From positions 7,154 through 71,153 of the forward strand of contig CAZVJA010000004.1 of the NCBI GenBank assembly GCA_964626885.1: 64,000 nucleotides of DNA, written 5' to 3'. Under the pieces are notes generated by a model. That model saw only the letters and a list, made by a program, of their open reading frames with translations. It ran no database searches and had not been told where the DNA came from. The DNA comes from CAZVJA01 sp964626885 (GTDB lineage Bacteria > Planctomycetota > Planctomycetia > Planctomycetales > Planctomycetaceae). Position 1 is the stretch's first letter. Every line of letters begins with the position of its first letter. Below, piece after piece: positions 16,661-26,625 of the stretch. The position numbers and the translations under genes were made by a program.

Positions 16661-17405
16661 ATTCGGCCGATTGTTGGAGGCCGCCGTCGAATCACGCCAA
16701 CCGGCGGATCTTAGATTGCGCGAGCATGCCGCCGAATGCGAGAATTGCCGCGCCGCCTGGGAGCAGTATCTGATTCTGGAGGACGCTCTGCGCGCGTGGA
16801 CTACGTCCACACCCGAAGCTGATCTCTTTGAACCGGTACTCTCTAAGCTCGCTTATCACGCCGAGGATGCCCAATGCGGTAATCCCCGTGCACGAACGTC
16901 GGTCGTTCCCGCGCAACAATACGGGACCGAGACAGAATCGAAATCGCAAAGTCGCGAAAAATGGAAGCGGTCTACCGTAGCCACAATCCTTGCGGGCGCC
17001 GCCGCTGCCGTAATGGCGATCGTGTTTCTTCCCGCGACAATCCGCCGGTCCGGTGACGCAACGACAGCCAATTTCACAATCCCCGATGCAGCGAACCGAG
17101 GGGATTTGGTCGCTGTCGTGACTCAGTCACCACAATTAGAGGATTCCGAACTGACGTCGGCTGTTCGAGATGCCGGTGTCGCGTACATCGGATTGGCCAA
17201 CGGTGCCGCGGAGGCGGTGACACAGGGGGCCGTGTTTCTGTCACCGACTTCGACCACTTCCGACAGCATGCCGGTCGACGAGAGTGTGCAACCTGGTTGG
17301 GTCGATCGAGTGCGGACGGAAGTCACCCCCCTGGGCGAACGTTTGGAAGGAGCACTCGATTTCCTGATCGATGCATTCCCGACGGAGCCGACTCCGACGA
17401 CCTGA
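16638..17405 (+). CDS. Membrane-anchored zinc-finger anti-sigma factor
   Basis: Encodes 255 residues. The N-terminus has a zf-HC2-type zinc site, H30-x3-C34-x2-C37 in LREHAAECENCRAAW, which in this family holds the partner sigma factor. A single membrane helix spans about residues 112-131 (STVATILAGAAAAVMAIVFL). The rest (135-255) lies outside the membrane and is rich in Thr and Ser. The start lies within the sigma gene, a 23-base overlap that keeps the pair in ratio. The next gene, 30 bases on, encodes a large exported protein that may be a sensor or target; that is inference. Confidence 0.88.
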   Translation: MQNLHCNEFGRLLEAAVESRQPADLRLREHAAECENCRAAWEQYLILEDALRAWTTSTPEADLFEPVLSKLAYHAEDAQCGNPRARTSVVPAQQYGTETESKSQSREKWKRSTVATILAGAAAAVMAIVFLPATIRRSGDATTANFTIPDAANRGDLVAVVTQSPQLEDSELTSAVRDAGVAYIGLANGAAEAVTQGAVFLSPTSTTSDSMPVDESVQPGWVDRVRTEVTPLGERLEGALDFLIDAFPTEPTPTT

Positions 17406-17435
17406 TCTTCTTATTCCTCGGATGAACGAGCATCA

Positions 17436-19292
17436 ATGACGACGATTGCGTTGCCCCGACATACTCGGCTGACAACCGATTTTCCTTTGAAAACGGTAAT
17501 CCTTTGCGCCTGCTGCCTCTTCGTATCGGCTATTGCCTGCGCCGATGACGCCGCGAATCGGCTCCTGAGTTTGGTGGGTGAAGACGCCGGGCTCTGCGTG
17601 GAAATCCCTCGGCTGGAAGAGAACCTGCAAGCCGTTCGGAAGTCGGAATTCCTACGACGACTCGCAACATCTTCCTTACACCAAGCTTGGTTGCAGGGAG
17701 AGGCTTCCCAAAAACTTCGCCGATCTCGCGAATCGATCGAGAAACATACTGGCAAGACAATCGACCAGTTGATCGACGAGGTTTTCGGACACTACGTCGT
17801 CATTGCAATCTATAGTTCCTCAAAGTCCGGTGCGGCCGGCGTGCTCCTCACCGAAGCTGATAGCGTCGAAGCCCTGGAGGTCGCAATCTCTTCTTGGAAT
17901 GCCGCGGAACCACAGGAAACGATCACGCACGAGCATGCAGGCCACCCATATTTCGTCCGGTCGCGAAAGCTCAGTGGTAGCGAAACCGCAAGGCCGCTGT
18001 ATTACGCGAAGCTCGACCGTGTCTTTGCACTTTCCGATCACGAGGAAATGATTCAAAAAGTGTTGGACTTCGAGAGAAAATCGCATACATCCAGCACGAA
18101 TAACGTCGCCGAGAATCCAGAAGTCAATTCCGGCATTTTGAAGTCGGTCCCCTACCGACGCGCACGCCAAGCTTTGTCGCCCACCGCTTTCGCCACGGCT
18201 TATCTCAACCCGCGTATCTGGGATGGAGTCATTCCTCCCCCGGAGTCACGTTCGCCGGAAAACCAGATTCTCGGAAAAATCTGGAGGCGATTGGATTCCG
18301 TGGCCCTGAGTGTCAATCTCGAACGGGGCTGCGTGCTTGAAACGATCGTCCAATTCAACGGTCAAGGCACTCCTGCTCAGTGGCAGTCAGCAATCGAGCG
18401 TATGCAGGGCTCGCCGGAATTTCTTTCGCATGTTCCGGCTGACGCCGTCGCTCTTTTTGCCGGTCGTCATGACCTCTCCGGGTTGATCAACCTCGTCGTT
18501 CAGCGCGCATCGGTGGAGGTGGAACAGCATCAGTGGGAATCGTTCCGGCAGGTCAGCCGCGGTCTTCTGTTAGGACTCGACCTATTCGACGACGTGCTGC
18601 CGGGCTTACAGCCAAACTGGGGAGGATACCTCATTCCTCGGACCGAATCCGCCGACGAGGCATCTCCCGCAACAATTCCTCTCGAAGGACTCGTGGCGTT
18701 TGAAATTTCCTCCAAACCCGCCGCTGAAGAAAAAGCTGCACTCCGCGATGCGCTCGACAATGGCCTGAATACCGGGATGAATCTCATCTCGGCTTACTTT
18801 AATACCCGGGGATCAAAAACCCCCGCGATTGTCCGAACCGTGGAGCAGCCAGGCTCGGTGGTACGCTGGATTGAAGGTATTCCCGGTTACAGGCCCGCGT
18901 ATGTACTGACAAAGAATCACCTCGCTTTTGCGAGCAGCCCCGAACTTGCGAAGCAGTTCAACGATTCTTACGTCGAGCAGGCGCAGCCGCACGCCGTATT
19001 CGACCGATGCCGAAACGTCTATTTCCCGCAGGAGAATCAGATCTCATTCATCGATGTCGCCGCTCTGCGAAAACTACTGGAGCAATATCGCACCCGGCTC
19101 GTCGCGAAAGCAGCGGAAGCGAACGCGATCTCGACCCAGGACTGCGAAGAGCGCCTCAGCCGTTTACTGGACGTCGCGGCACTTGTCGATAGCGCCTTCG
19201 TCGCCGGGCACATCGATACCGACAGCCTCCGGCTGGTCATCGGTGGTGTGGTCGAATCGACGCCAGTGACCAAGGCCGAGCCTGCTCGCTGA
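17436..19292 (+). CDS. Large exported protein of unknown function
   Basis: Encodes 618 residues. An N-terminal hydrophobic segment (TVILCACCLFVSAIACA, about 20-36) is a signal peptide preceded by a long polar start, so the true start could be later. The mature part has several stretches such as FLSHVPADAVALFAGRHDLSGLINLV (near residue 330), which recall large periplasmic proteins of the DUF3352 kind, but I would not assign it. It follows the anti-sigma gene by 30 bases and is probably in the same operon. No cysteine-rich or membrane region is seen after the signal peptide. Confidence 0.7.
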   Translation: MTTIALPRHTRLTTDFPLKTVILCACCLFVSAIACADDAANRLLSLVGEDAGLCVEIPRLEENLQAVRKSEFLRRLATSSLHQAWLQGEASQKLRRSRESIEKHTGKTIDQLIDEVFGHYVVIAIYSSSKSGAAGVLLTEADSVEALEVAISSWNAAEPQETITHEHAGHPYFVRSRKLSGSETARPLYYAKLDRVFALSDHEEMIQKVLDFERKSHTSSTNNVAENPEVNSGILKSVPYRRARQALSPTAFATAYLNPRIWDGVIPPPESRSPENQILGKIWRRLDSVALSVNLERGCVLETIVQFNGQGTPAQWQSAIERMQGSPEFLSHVPADAVALFAGRHDLSGLINLVVQRASVEVEQHQWESFRQVSRGLLLGLDLFDDVLPGLQPNWGGYLIPRTESADEASPATIPLEGLVAFEISSKPAAEEKAALRDALDNGLNTGMNLISAYFNTRGSKTPAIVRTVEQPGSVVRWIEGIPGYRPAYVLTKNHLAFASSPELAKQFNDSYVEQAQPHAVFDRCRNVYFPQENQISFIDVAALRKLLEQYRTRLVAKAAEANAISTQDCEERLSRLLDVAALVDSAFVAGHIDTDSLRLVIGGVVESTPVTKAEPAR

Positions 19293-19868
19293 CGAATTGT
19301 TCTGTCATTTCTGCACGCTACGATCGCAGTCGTCCTAAGGAGTTCTCGGAGGTCGCGGAGATCCGCCGTGCCAGTCTCTTCGTTTCTCCCCTGCCAGCCA
19401 CAACCTCCTGAGAAGACCCGAGGATGAATCTGGTCCATGCATGTCATCACATCGAACGCTTATCCTGTCGTATAGCCCCCTCGAATGGAATCTTCGTCAG
19501 GATTCTTACAAAGAATCCGAGTATTCCGCATTCGGACAGCCACACATCCGGCAAATTGCGCAGTTCCATTCTCACCCGCCTTTTTGCGCAGTCCGGAGCG
19601 CTTCCGCGGCTTATCGAGACTTTTTCATCCACAAAGGCTCGCCGACCGGCAATCATCGGGAATAATTACTCCGGCTGATCCTCATCGGCAGGGAGCTGAA
19701 TGTCGAGGATCGCAGGTCAAGACGATGGAGTGTGGTCGCCGCGGAAAGCCCTGTTCCTCTCGGGCCTTCCGCACGATTTGAGCGTGCCTGCCGGCACGAC
19801 GATGGAGTGTGAACGGAGCCTGGTACGTTTCACTCATTCCCCTCATTCCCCTGAGGACAGAACGTCAC
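19293..19868. other. Intergenic region, 576 bases, with hairpins and a direct repeat
   Basis: Short open frames here do not look like protein. Structures seen: an 8-bp perfect hairpin GGATTCTT-ACA-AAGAATCC at 19500-19518; an 11-bp hairpin with one mismatch at 19741-19772; a 6-bp hairpin CGTGCC-TGCC-GGCACG at 19783-19798; and a 14-base direct repeat GACGATGGAGTGTG at 19721-19734 and 19798-19811. Confidence 0.6.
19741..19772 (+). repeat. Imperfect hairpin inside a direct-repeat interval
   Basis: GCGGAAAGCCC pairs with GGGCCTTCCGC with one mismatch. It lies between the two copies of GACGATGGAGTGTG and upstream of the 112-residue gene; it may be a terminator or a leader structure. Confidence 0.4.
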
Positions 19869-20207
19869 ATGTCTCAACCAAAAACGAAGTCGAAGGAACT
19901 CGTCGTCGATCGCCGCGGCCGAGATCGTCGTACCAGCGGCAATCGTCGCAAGCAAGAAACGGCGACAAACTACGGCGGAGATGAACGCCGCGTTTCCAGC
20001 CGCCGCAAAGTCGAACGCCGCCGGCAGATCGATCCTACGACCTGTGAGCGCGATTACTCGGACGACGAAATCGCCTTCATGCGGGCCATGGACGACTACA
20101 AACGGAAGAGCGGTCGGCAGTTCCCCACCTGGAGCGAAGTGCTCGAAGTGATTCGCAGCCTGGGCTACCGCCAGGTCGCCGAGCCGGTCGAGATCACCGG
20201 GAAATAA
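19869..20207 (+). CDS. Small highly charged protein, unknown function
   Basis: Encodes 112 residues from the ATG at 19869, with GAGGAC upstream. The N-terminal half is very basic with repeated Arg-Arg pairs ([18 protein letters not shown], then [15 protein letters not shown]). The C-terminal half is a conserved-looking helical segment: [20 protein letters not shown] followed by [20 protein letters not shown]. Similar proteins occur in planctomycetes, as I recall, but no function is known to me. The basic part could bind nucleic acid or acidic partners; the C-terminal part resembles a short protein-protein docking region. It is convergent with the phosphatase gene at 20372. Confidence 0.75.
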   Translation: MSQPKTKSKELVVDRRGRDRRTSGNRRKQETATNYGGDERRVSSRRKVERRRQIDPTTCERDYSDDEIAFMRAMDDYKRKSGRQFPTWSEVLEVIRSLGYRQVAEPVEITGK

Positions 20208-20371
20208 ACTTCGCGGTTTCATCCAAGCCGCAGGTGGAAGTACTCGCGAAATGGGACGCGCTGGGCAGGAATGTCCGGCACCAACTCGCGGGAATTCGGC
20301 CTGTATGTGCAGAAGTGGAACCTTGGCAATATCGCCGAGCACCGACAACGATCGTCCGAGAATGAGTGACT

Positions 20372-22054
20372 TCAAGCCGTCCGGCCAAAGGTCATGATGG
20401 TGATATCGTCGTTCTGAGCGCGTCCGTCTGCATGCTTGCGGACATCCGCCAGGAGCGACTCGCCGAGTTCGGCTGCTTTGTCGGTGCTCTTTCGGATAAA
20501 TTCGCGAACATGTTCCTCACCGTAAAGAGCACCAGCGGGGTTCATCGCTTCGCTGACACCGTCGGTGTAGATCACCACCGTTTCGCCGGGCCCGATGCTG
20601 CGGGACAGCACATCGTACGGATAATCTTCCAACACGCCAAGAGGCAAGCCCACCGAGTCTTCGTCGAAGTCTTCGATGGTACCGTCCTTTTTGCGGATGA
20701 GCGGGGACATGTGCCCAGCAATCACCAATTGCATCTCGTGCAGGGCGAGATTAATGATGACCAGCACAAACGTGACAAACCGACCTTCCACTGCGTTCGC
20801 GCACATGTGATTGTTGATCGCCTTGACGGCTTCTCCCACGTCGTCGACGTGAGACATCGTGCTTTGCACCACGGATGACAGCCGCGACATGACGAGGGCC
20901 GCAGGTACCCCTTTCCCGGCCACATCGCCGAATGCCAGACAAATCTGATTGTCGGGAAGCTGGAAGGCGTCATAATAATCTCCACCGACCGCCTGGGCGG
21001 CATCATACGATGCGAAAAATTCATAACCCTCGGCCTGCGGGAGAACACTCGGGAGAAGTGCCCGCTGGACGTTATTGGCAATTTGCATTTCGCTGTCGTG
21101 ACGCAGCTTTTCCATGTGAGACGTCAACAGCCTTGCACTCTCATACGAAAGCGCCGCCTGCCCCGCCACGGAGAGCAGCAATTCAAGATCGTCTTTAGAG
21201 AACCGTGACAGCGGATTCTGCGTATCGATGTTGATGATCCCCATCGGCTCGCCGTCGAGCCCCAACAACGGAACGCACATCATGGAGCGGATGGTCAGGC
21301 TGGAAATCGAGGCGGCCGATTCAAACCGGGCGTCACTGGTGGCATCGGCCGAAATGATGCCCGATTTGTCCGCGAGCACCTTGTTGACGATCGTGCGGCT
21401 GAGCTTGACCGTATCGTCCTCATCCTCGCGACGATGCTTCTGCGCGGCCGGCACCATCTCACCGGTCTCGGAATCCTTGAGTAGTATGACGCCGCGATCG
21501 GCCTGAGGAAACACAACGAACAACGAGTCAAGAATGCGCGGCAGAAGTGCTTGCAGGTCGACCGTCCCCGCAAGTGCTCGCGCGATTTCGATTACGGCGC
21601 GGAGCTTCGCTTCCGGCTGCACGCTGAGGCCGCCGAACCCTCCTTCATTCCGAATCGAATCAGTGATCGTTGACGAGTCATTTTCGGGTGAGGCCATGTC
21701 GATGCGGAACTGCTGCGTGCTTCGCACGACCCCGCCAATTTCACCCTCATCGCCCTTTCGAGTGCGTGCTCCGGCATGAAATCGCAAAAGCACCGGACCA
21801 AGTTTGATCCGGTCGTCTGGTTTCAACTGCGTCCGTGATTCAATCTTTCTGCCATTGACGAAGGTGCCATTGCCGCTTCCAAGATCCTCGACGTAGAAGC
21901 CATCGGGAAGGCGGAGCACCTGGGCATGCTTTCGCGAGACCATGTCGGAATTGAGCTGGATCGTGCAATCGGGATGCCGCCCCAGAACAACCGTGTCGCG
22001 GTCAAGTTCATAGGGGATCGCCTCCCCCCCTTGCAGGAGCATTAGCGTGGCCAT
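20372..22054 (-). CDS. FHA-GAF-SpoIIE (PP2C-type) serine phosphatase
   Basis: Encodes 560 residues from the ATG at 22054; the frame extends upstream but the FHA domain begins right at this start. Order of domains: FHA at 20-95 ([37 protein letters not shown]); GAF at about 155-315; SpoIIE/RsbU phosphatase at about 355-555 ([51 protein letters not shown]). The protein probably reads phosphothreonine and a small ligand and dephosphorylates a serine on an anti-sigma antagonist. It sits 171 bases after the uronate isomerase-like gene and may share its transcript. Confidence 0.92.
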   Translation of the reverse strand: MATLMLLQGGEAIPYELDRDTVVLGRHPDCTIQLNSDMVSRKHAQVLRLPDGFYVEDLGSGNGTFVNGRKIESRTQLKPDDRIKLGPVLLRFHAGARTRKGDEGEIGGVVRSTQQFRIDMASPENDSSTITDSIRNEGGFGGLSVQPEAKLRAVIEIARALAGTVDLQALLPRILDSLFVVFPQADRGVILLKDSETGEMVPAAQKHRREDEDDTVKLSRTIVNKVLADKSGIISADATSDARFESAASISSLTIRSMMCVPLLGLDGEPMGIINIDTQNPLSRFSKDDLELLLSVAGQAALSYESARLLTSHMEKLRHDSEMQIANNVQRALLPSVLPQAEGYEFFASYDAAQAVGGDYYDAFQLPDNQICLAFGDVAGKGVPAALVMSRLSSVVQSTMSHVDDVGEAVKAINNHMCANAVEGRFVTFVLVIINLALHEMQLVIAGHMSPLIRKKDGTIEDFDEDSVGLPLGVLEDYPYDVLSRSIGPGETVVIYTDGVSEAMNPAGALYGEEHVREFIRKSTDKAAELGESLLADVRKHADGRAQNDDITIMTFGRTA

Positions 22055-22225
22055 GGTCCCGTCCTGTCGCAAATGCGGGAATTCCACAACGTGGCATACA
22101 ATGGGAGCGACCGCAATGGTCGACTCAGTTTCGTCGGGGTCAAGTTCCCGCCGGCACGACACCCACCGATTCTAGCGCCGCCGATTGCCGGGTGCAACAG
22201 TTTGTTGGAACTCGCCGGGATTCGT

Positions 22226-23509
22226 CTATACTTCCCCAAAGATCCGTTCCACGTTGCCGCGCAACACCTGCCGCCCCAGTTCAACTGCCCGGGCCTCCGA
22301 CCAGCGGCGGGCAATCACAAAATCCTCAGCGAGCACTTTCGCCAGGATGCGGCGGTACATGCTGAATTTCGGCAGCGCGAACTCCAGTTTGTACATGTCG
22401 CTGTAATAGCCAATCTGCTTGCTTCGTGGAACCGCATGTAGCCGACTGCGGCAATCGAGCTCGATGTACGCCGGAATGTTCGAGTACCACCAGTGCCCGT
22501 TTGTCACAACGTTTGGAAAGATCCAACTGTAGCTGACCAATTCTTGGTTGCTCACCTGCGCGAGCACGGAGATGGGAAACGTCACCTTCGGGAATGCATT
22601 GAACAACCGGCGGTAGAGAATCAGCGAGGTCCGCTGGTCGAACAGATCCTGTCCCTGGAATACTCCCGCCTCGTAGACGCGGCGATTGACGCCGATCATC
22701 AAGTCGAACGGCAGTTTGTGTTCGGAGCAAAACTCGGCCAGCGTCCAGAACACGAACCGAGATAAGGTACGAGATTCATCGGCCGAGAGGGTGCTTCCCT
22801 TGCAAGCCTGCCCGACGATGCGATCCGCATCGCTTGCGGTCACGGGCATCGGCTCGAAATCGGGAGGGAGGGAAATCGCGCAAGCCCGCGCACCGCGCGA
22901 CGTAAAGTGCCCGAACAACTTGCCGATCGCGGAACGGAGCGACTTGGCATCCGTCACGGCCGACCCGGTCGCCTTCGCCAGCCGCTCGCGCGTCGCCGGC
23001 TTCTCGAAATGAAATACCAAGTCGTCGGTCCGGAGGCAGGGAACATAGCGGGACGTGTCGAAACCCGACAATGCATCGTCGAAATCGTTCGTGAGATAGA
23101 CCTGCTCCAGGCCGCTCTGACGTAGCACCTGATCTTCCCAATCGGAAGCAGCCATCCGCGCGGCGGCCCGGTCGTAGAGCGGCTCCCAATTATCCGGAGT
23201 TAAGCGGTCGTTTTCGAAACCGAAAAACGCACGGCACATCTCTAACAGCCAATCAACTTGAATCGTGTTGTCGAGATCAACCAGCTTTTCCACCAGTCGT
23301 CCGACCTTTTCCTTCGGATCGAGCCCGGCTTCCTCGATGCGAGATTTCTCCAGCCCGGCGGAATGAGCAAGCTCTGTGTAATAGTGGTACCCCATGATAT
23401 CGGCGAGCGTGGTCGAAGCCGGTGCATGCGGATTGATATGCGTGTGCGGATCGATGAGAACGATCTTTTCCAGTTCCGTCAAAATCCGCTGAACCAAATC
23501 TACCGACAT
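22226..23509 (-). CDS. Uronate isomerase-like amidohydrolase
   Basis: Encodes 427 residues, slightly shorter than typical UxaC (about 470). It resembles glucuronate isomerase, an amidohydrolase-fold enzyme that interconverts uronates and ketouronates. The metal ligands of the first strand are in LIDPHTHINPHAP (about residues 18-30), where classic UxaC has DYHCHL. Downstream segments such as DWLLEMCRAFFGFE, GVNRRVYEAGVFQGQDLF and NGHWWYSNIPAYIELDCRSRL match the family's C-terminal half. Divergence is enough that the substrate could differ. A good terminator of the upstream WD40 gene lies just before it, so it has its own promoter. Confidence 0.75.
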   Translation of the reverse strand: MSVDLVQRILTELEKIVLIDPHTHINPHAPASTTLADIMGYHYYTELAHSAGLEKSRIEEAGLDPKEKVGRLVEKLVDLDNTIQVDWLLEMCRAFFGFENDRLTPDNWEPLYDRAAARMAASDWEDQVLRQSGLEQVYLTNDFDDALSGFDTSRYVPCLRTDDLVFHFEKPATRERLAKATGSAVTDAKSLRSAIGKLFGHFTSRGARACAISLPPDFEPMPVTASDADRIVGQACKGSTLSADESRTLSRFVFWTLAEFCSEHKLPFDLMIGVNRRVYEAGVFQGQDLFDQRTSLILYRRLFNAFPKVTFPISVLAQVSNQELVSYSWIFPNVVTNGHWWYSNIPAYIELDCRSRLHAVPRSKQIGYYSDMYKLEFALPKFSMYRRILAKVLAEDFVIARRWSEARAVELGRQVLRGNVERIFGEV

Positions 23510-23541
23510 TCGAACTGCCCTCCGACCGATCTCGTTCCTGG

Positions 23542-23573
23542 AAAAAAGAAAACCGCCACATGCAGTGTGGCGG
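23542..23573 (-). terminator. Rho-independent terminator of the WD40/PPC/DUF1549 run
   Basis: Read on the minus strand, CCGCCACA (23573-23566) pairs with TGTGGCGG (23560-23553) with a 5-base loop, followed by TTTTCTTTTTT. It lies 59 bases after the WD40 gene's stop and is the clearest terminator in the window. Confidence 0.9.
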
Positions 23574-23631
23574 GTGAATGAGCGAACATCAAGTTTACGC
23601 CGGGGGCTGAACCTGCCCAGTCGTTCGACGT

Positions 23632-26571
23632 CTACTTGGCCGGCACTGTGCTAGCTTGCGAGTCCTTTGCTTCGGCCGGTTTTGGCGGAGCAAATGTCTG
23701 CAAGACTTCGCCATTAGCACCGTTCCAAACACGCAGGATACCGTCTTCGCCGCCAGAGACCACCAAGGACTCGTCGCGGGCCGCAGCCGTGGAGTACATG
23801 AAATCTGCCGCTCCGGCAAAGTTGCGGTAGTTCGCTCCATCGGAAGTTTTGTGGAACCGCACCGTCGCATCCCCTCCACAACTGACGATATTTTCACCAA
23901 CCCCCATGAATTGCACGGCGGTCACCTGCTTGTTGTAGCCCGCGATCGTCCGAGTCTGCTCGCCGGTTTCAACGTTCCACACTTTGATCTGGTTGTCGGC
24001 CCCGGCACTGGCGATGAGTGAAGCATCCCCTTTCCACGCAACGCCAAGGACGTGGTGTGTGTGTCCTTCAAACGATCGGACATGCTTCCCGCTTGCCACA
24101 TCGAACATTTTGACGAACTTGTCAGCTGCGCCGGAAAGCAACGACTTATCGTCCCGTGAGAACTGCACACTCAGGACCGTGTCGCTATGGGCGTCTTTGA
24201 AATTCTGGACGACCGACCTCTTCTCAACGTCCCAAATGAGGAGTTCGCCGCTCCGCGATGGATCTCCCCCACCCGTCGCCAATCGCTTGCCGTCGTGGCT
24301 GAAATCGAGTGCGAGAACGCGGCTGACGAACGGAGATTGGGACACATCCAGCGGCTTCTCCGCCGACGGGCCGAGTTGTCCCGCAAGAGTCCAGGCGGGA
24401 TTGGCGTCCCACACAATCAGTTTCTGATCAGCCGAACAGGAGACGAGCGTATTGGCTCCGACGAACGCCGCAGCAGGAACCGCGGCCGTGTGCCCGGAAA
24501 ATGTCTCCAGCGGAATGCCGCGGTTAGCATCCCAAAGCTGCACAAGCTGATCATCACCCGCTGTCAGCAGTTTTTTGCCATCGGCCGAGAACGCCAATGA
24601 GCGAACCGGCTTCTCGGCGGCTGTAGCATTTTTCTGGGCTTCCTCCAGACCGGCTGCCGACTGCTTGTGGACGGCGTCGGCCGCATCCTTGGCAGCTTTC
24701 AATTGAGCGAGCTTTTCCGTAGTGGCCTTGATTCCCTGCTCTCCCGCCTGCACGCTCCGCATCGCCGACGCCTGCGCATCGGTCGCGGACTTAACCGCAG
24801 CGGTCTGCGCATCGGCGGCTTTCTTCGCTTCCTCGAACTTCTTCTTCAATTCCGCGTCATCAGGCTTCTTATCGAGTTCGGTCTTTGCTGCCGCTTGCGC
24901 GTCGAGCGCGGCCTTCTCCTTGGTTTTTGCTTCTTCAAGCGTTTTGTCAGCAGCCGCTTTCGCTTCAACGGTTTTCTTTTGCGCTTCCTCGCGTTCCTTC
25001 AGATCCTTCTCTCCCGCTTTCATGGCGTTGTCGGCCGTCGCGGCTTGCTGCGTCGCGATCGCTTGGGCTTCCGTCCGTTGCGTCACAACATGCTGGGCAC
25101 GCTGATCTCCCTTGAACTCAGCCCGCGGTTTCCCGTCCGCAACCTGCCATAGCTTGACGATGTGATTTGCCCCGGCTGCAGCGATCAACTGCCCGTCGGG
25201 ACGAACCGCGAGCGCCGTGACCGGCGCCCCCTGCTGCAGGGCTTGCGTTTGCGCGCCGTCAGACAATTGCCAGATGCGCACCGTCCCGTCTTCGCTGCCG
25301 GACACACAGTGCGTGCCGGCGGGAAGAACAACGGCCACGGATGTTACGGGCTTTTCATGCCCTTTCAGTTCTCGGACAGGAGCGGCGACGGGGGAACCTT
25401 CCGCGGGAACAGCAGTCGGAACCCCCCAAATGCGGACGATATTATCCCCATCGGCCGAGACCACCAGCTGCGCATCTTTTGTAAGTCCAAGATCATTGAA
25501 CGCAGCCGGTCCGTCGAGTTTCCCGACGAGCGCGCCATCGGCCAGATTCCAGACGCGAATCGATTTATCCAGCGATGCTGAAACCAGACGAGCGCCATCT
25601 GGAACGATCGCGAGCCCGGTGACCGGCGCTGTATGGCCGGTTAACGTTCGGATCACAGTACCATCCGCCAGGTTGACCAGCGCGATCGAATGATTCGCGA
25701 GTGCTGCTGCCGCGGTTTTCTGGTCGGGACTGACCACCAACTTGTTTACGGCCGCGGGCAACCCCGCTTGCAGCTTCTGCACATTCTCGGCTCGTTTCCA
25801 GAGCTTGACAACACGATAGCCTCCGGAGGCTAGCATGGTCCCATCTGGACTGAAGGCGAGGGCATGGACAAAGTCACGGTGGGCGGCCCCATCCGGATAC
25901 ATCGGCTTCCCCTCGAACTGGATGGCGCCGAGAGCAGGGTCGACGACTTGGGCCGTCTCTTCACCAGTCAACACGTCATAGATATAAATACGATTGGTCC
26001 TTCCGCAGGCGGCAAATCGACCCCACGGAGACAATGCGACCGTGTAGATCGACTGCAGACCGGAAGGAATCGGCTGCCAGTTCACCGTGTCGCCGGTCGA
26101 ACCTCCTCCCGAAACGGCTCCTTCAAGAATCCACTGCTTGAGAATACCGAGTTGCTCCGGCGAGAGAGCTTCTGCGTCGACCTTGTTCGGAAGCGGCGGC
26201 ATGGCGGGCCCCTTCGCGCGCGACGCCAATTGAAAGAGGAGACTCTTCTCGGGCTCCTTCGGAACAACCGACGGGCCCCGCTTTCCCCCTTTCATGATTC
26301 CGGCCACATCTTCGACATTCAACTTGCTCTCTGGAATCGCGAGGTTGTGGCAGGCAATACATTGCTGTTCAAGAATCGGGTAGACATCCTGCTCAAAATC
26401 GACAGGACGCCCGAGTTTTACTTCGGCAGGTACGATCGCCTTGGTCTCTTCCGCTTTCTCTGTCACCTGCTTCGCCTGATCCGATTTCGGCGCGTCATCG
26501 GCGGAAACAGACTCGACGGATGCGGTCAGCATCACACACACGGTCAGCAGGGCAACAAATACACGTCTCAT
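23632..26571 (-). CDS. Exported cytochrome-WD40 protein with an alanine-rich coiled-coil insertion
   Basis: Encodes 979 residues. Residues 1-24 are a signal peptide. A haem-binding motif C71-IA-C74-H75 follows in a planctomycete-type cytochrome c domain (DVYPILEQQCIACHN). WD40-like repeats run from about 165 to 490 and again from 655 to 945 (repeated GH...P, LVSASxDKSIRVWN, WDxNRG units). Between them, residues 490-652 are a long Ala/Lys/Glu-rich coiled coil (24609-25104). The ATG at 26571 is 54 bases after the PPC gene on the same strand. Location is periplasmic or outer-compartment. Members of this architecture are common in planctomycetes, without known function. Confidence 0.88.
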   Translation of the reverse strand: MRRVFVALLTVCVMLTASVESVSADDAPKSDQAKQVTEKAEETKAIVPAEVKLGRPVDFEQDVYPILEQQCIACHNLAIPESKLNVEDVAGIMKGGKRGPSVVPKEPEKSLLFQLASRAKGPAMPPLPNKVDAEALSPEQLGILKQWILEGAVSGGGSTGDTVNWQPIPSGLQSIYTVALSPWGRFAACGRTNRIYIYDVLTGEETAQVVDPALGAIQFEGKPMYPDGAAHRDFVHALAFSPDGTMLASGGYRVVKLWKRAENVQKLQAGLPAAVNKLVVSPDQKTAAAALANHSIALVNLADGTVIRTLTGHTAPVTGLAIVPDGARLVSASLDKSIRVWNLADGALVGKLDGPAAFNDLGLTKDAQLVVSADGDNIVRIWGVPTAVPAEGSPVAAPVRELKGHEKPVTSVAVVLPAGTHCVSGSEDGTVRIWQLSDGAQTQALQQGAPVTALAVRPDGQLIAAAGANHIVKLWQVADGKPRAEFKGDQRAQHVVTQRTEAQAIATQQAATADNAMKAGEKDLKEREEAQKKTVEAKAAADKTLEEAKTKEKAALDAQAAAKTELDKKPDDAELKKKFEEAKKAADAQTAAVKSATDAQASAMRSVQAGEQGIKATTEKLAQLKAAKDAADAVHKQSAAGLEEAQKNATAAEKPVRSLAFSADGKKLLTAGDDQLVQLWDANRGIPLETFSGHTAAVPAAAFVGANTLVSCSADQKLIVWDANPAWTLAGQLGPSAEKPLDVSQSPFVSRVLALDFSHDGKRLATGGGDPSRSGELLIWDVEKRSVVQNFKDAHSDTVLSVQFSRDDKSLLSGAADKFVKMFDVASGKHVRSFEGHTHHVLGVAWKGDASLIASAGADNQIKVWNVETGEQTRTIAGYNKQVTAVQFMGVGENIVSCGGDATVRFHKTSDGANYRNFAGAADFMYSTAAARDESLVVSGGEDGILRVWNGANGEVLQTFAPPKPAEAKDSQASTVPAK

Positions 26572-26625
26572 AATTTCGTCCTCGAAGTCTCCCCATGCCG
26601 ATGAGCGAGACTTCCCTGGGAGAGC

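Noticed and set aside
19424..19678. Small open frames of 74-98 codons
   Set aside because: No ribosome-binding site of quality, no conserved look and several overlapping frames; the region is better explained as intergenic with hairpins.
24667..25152. Leu/Arg-rich open frame on the plus strand
   Set aside because: It is the antisense of the alanine-rich coiled coil of the WD40 gene, where low-complexity codons prevent stops.
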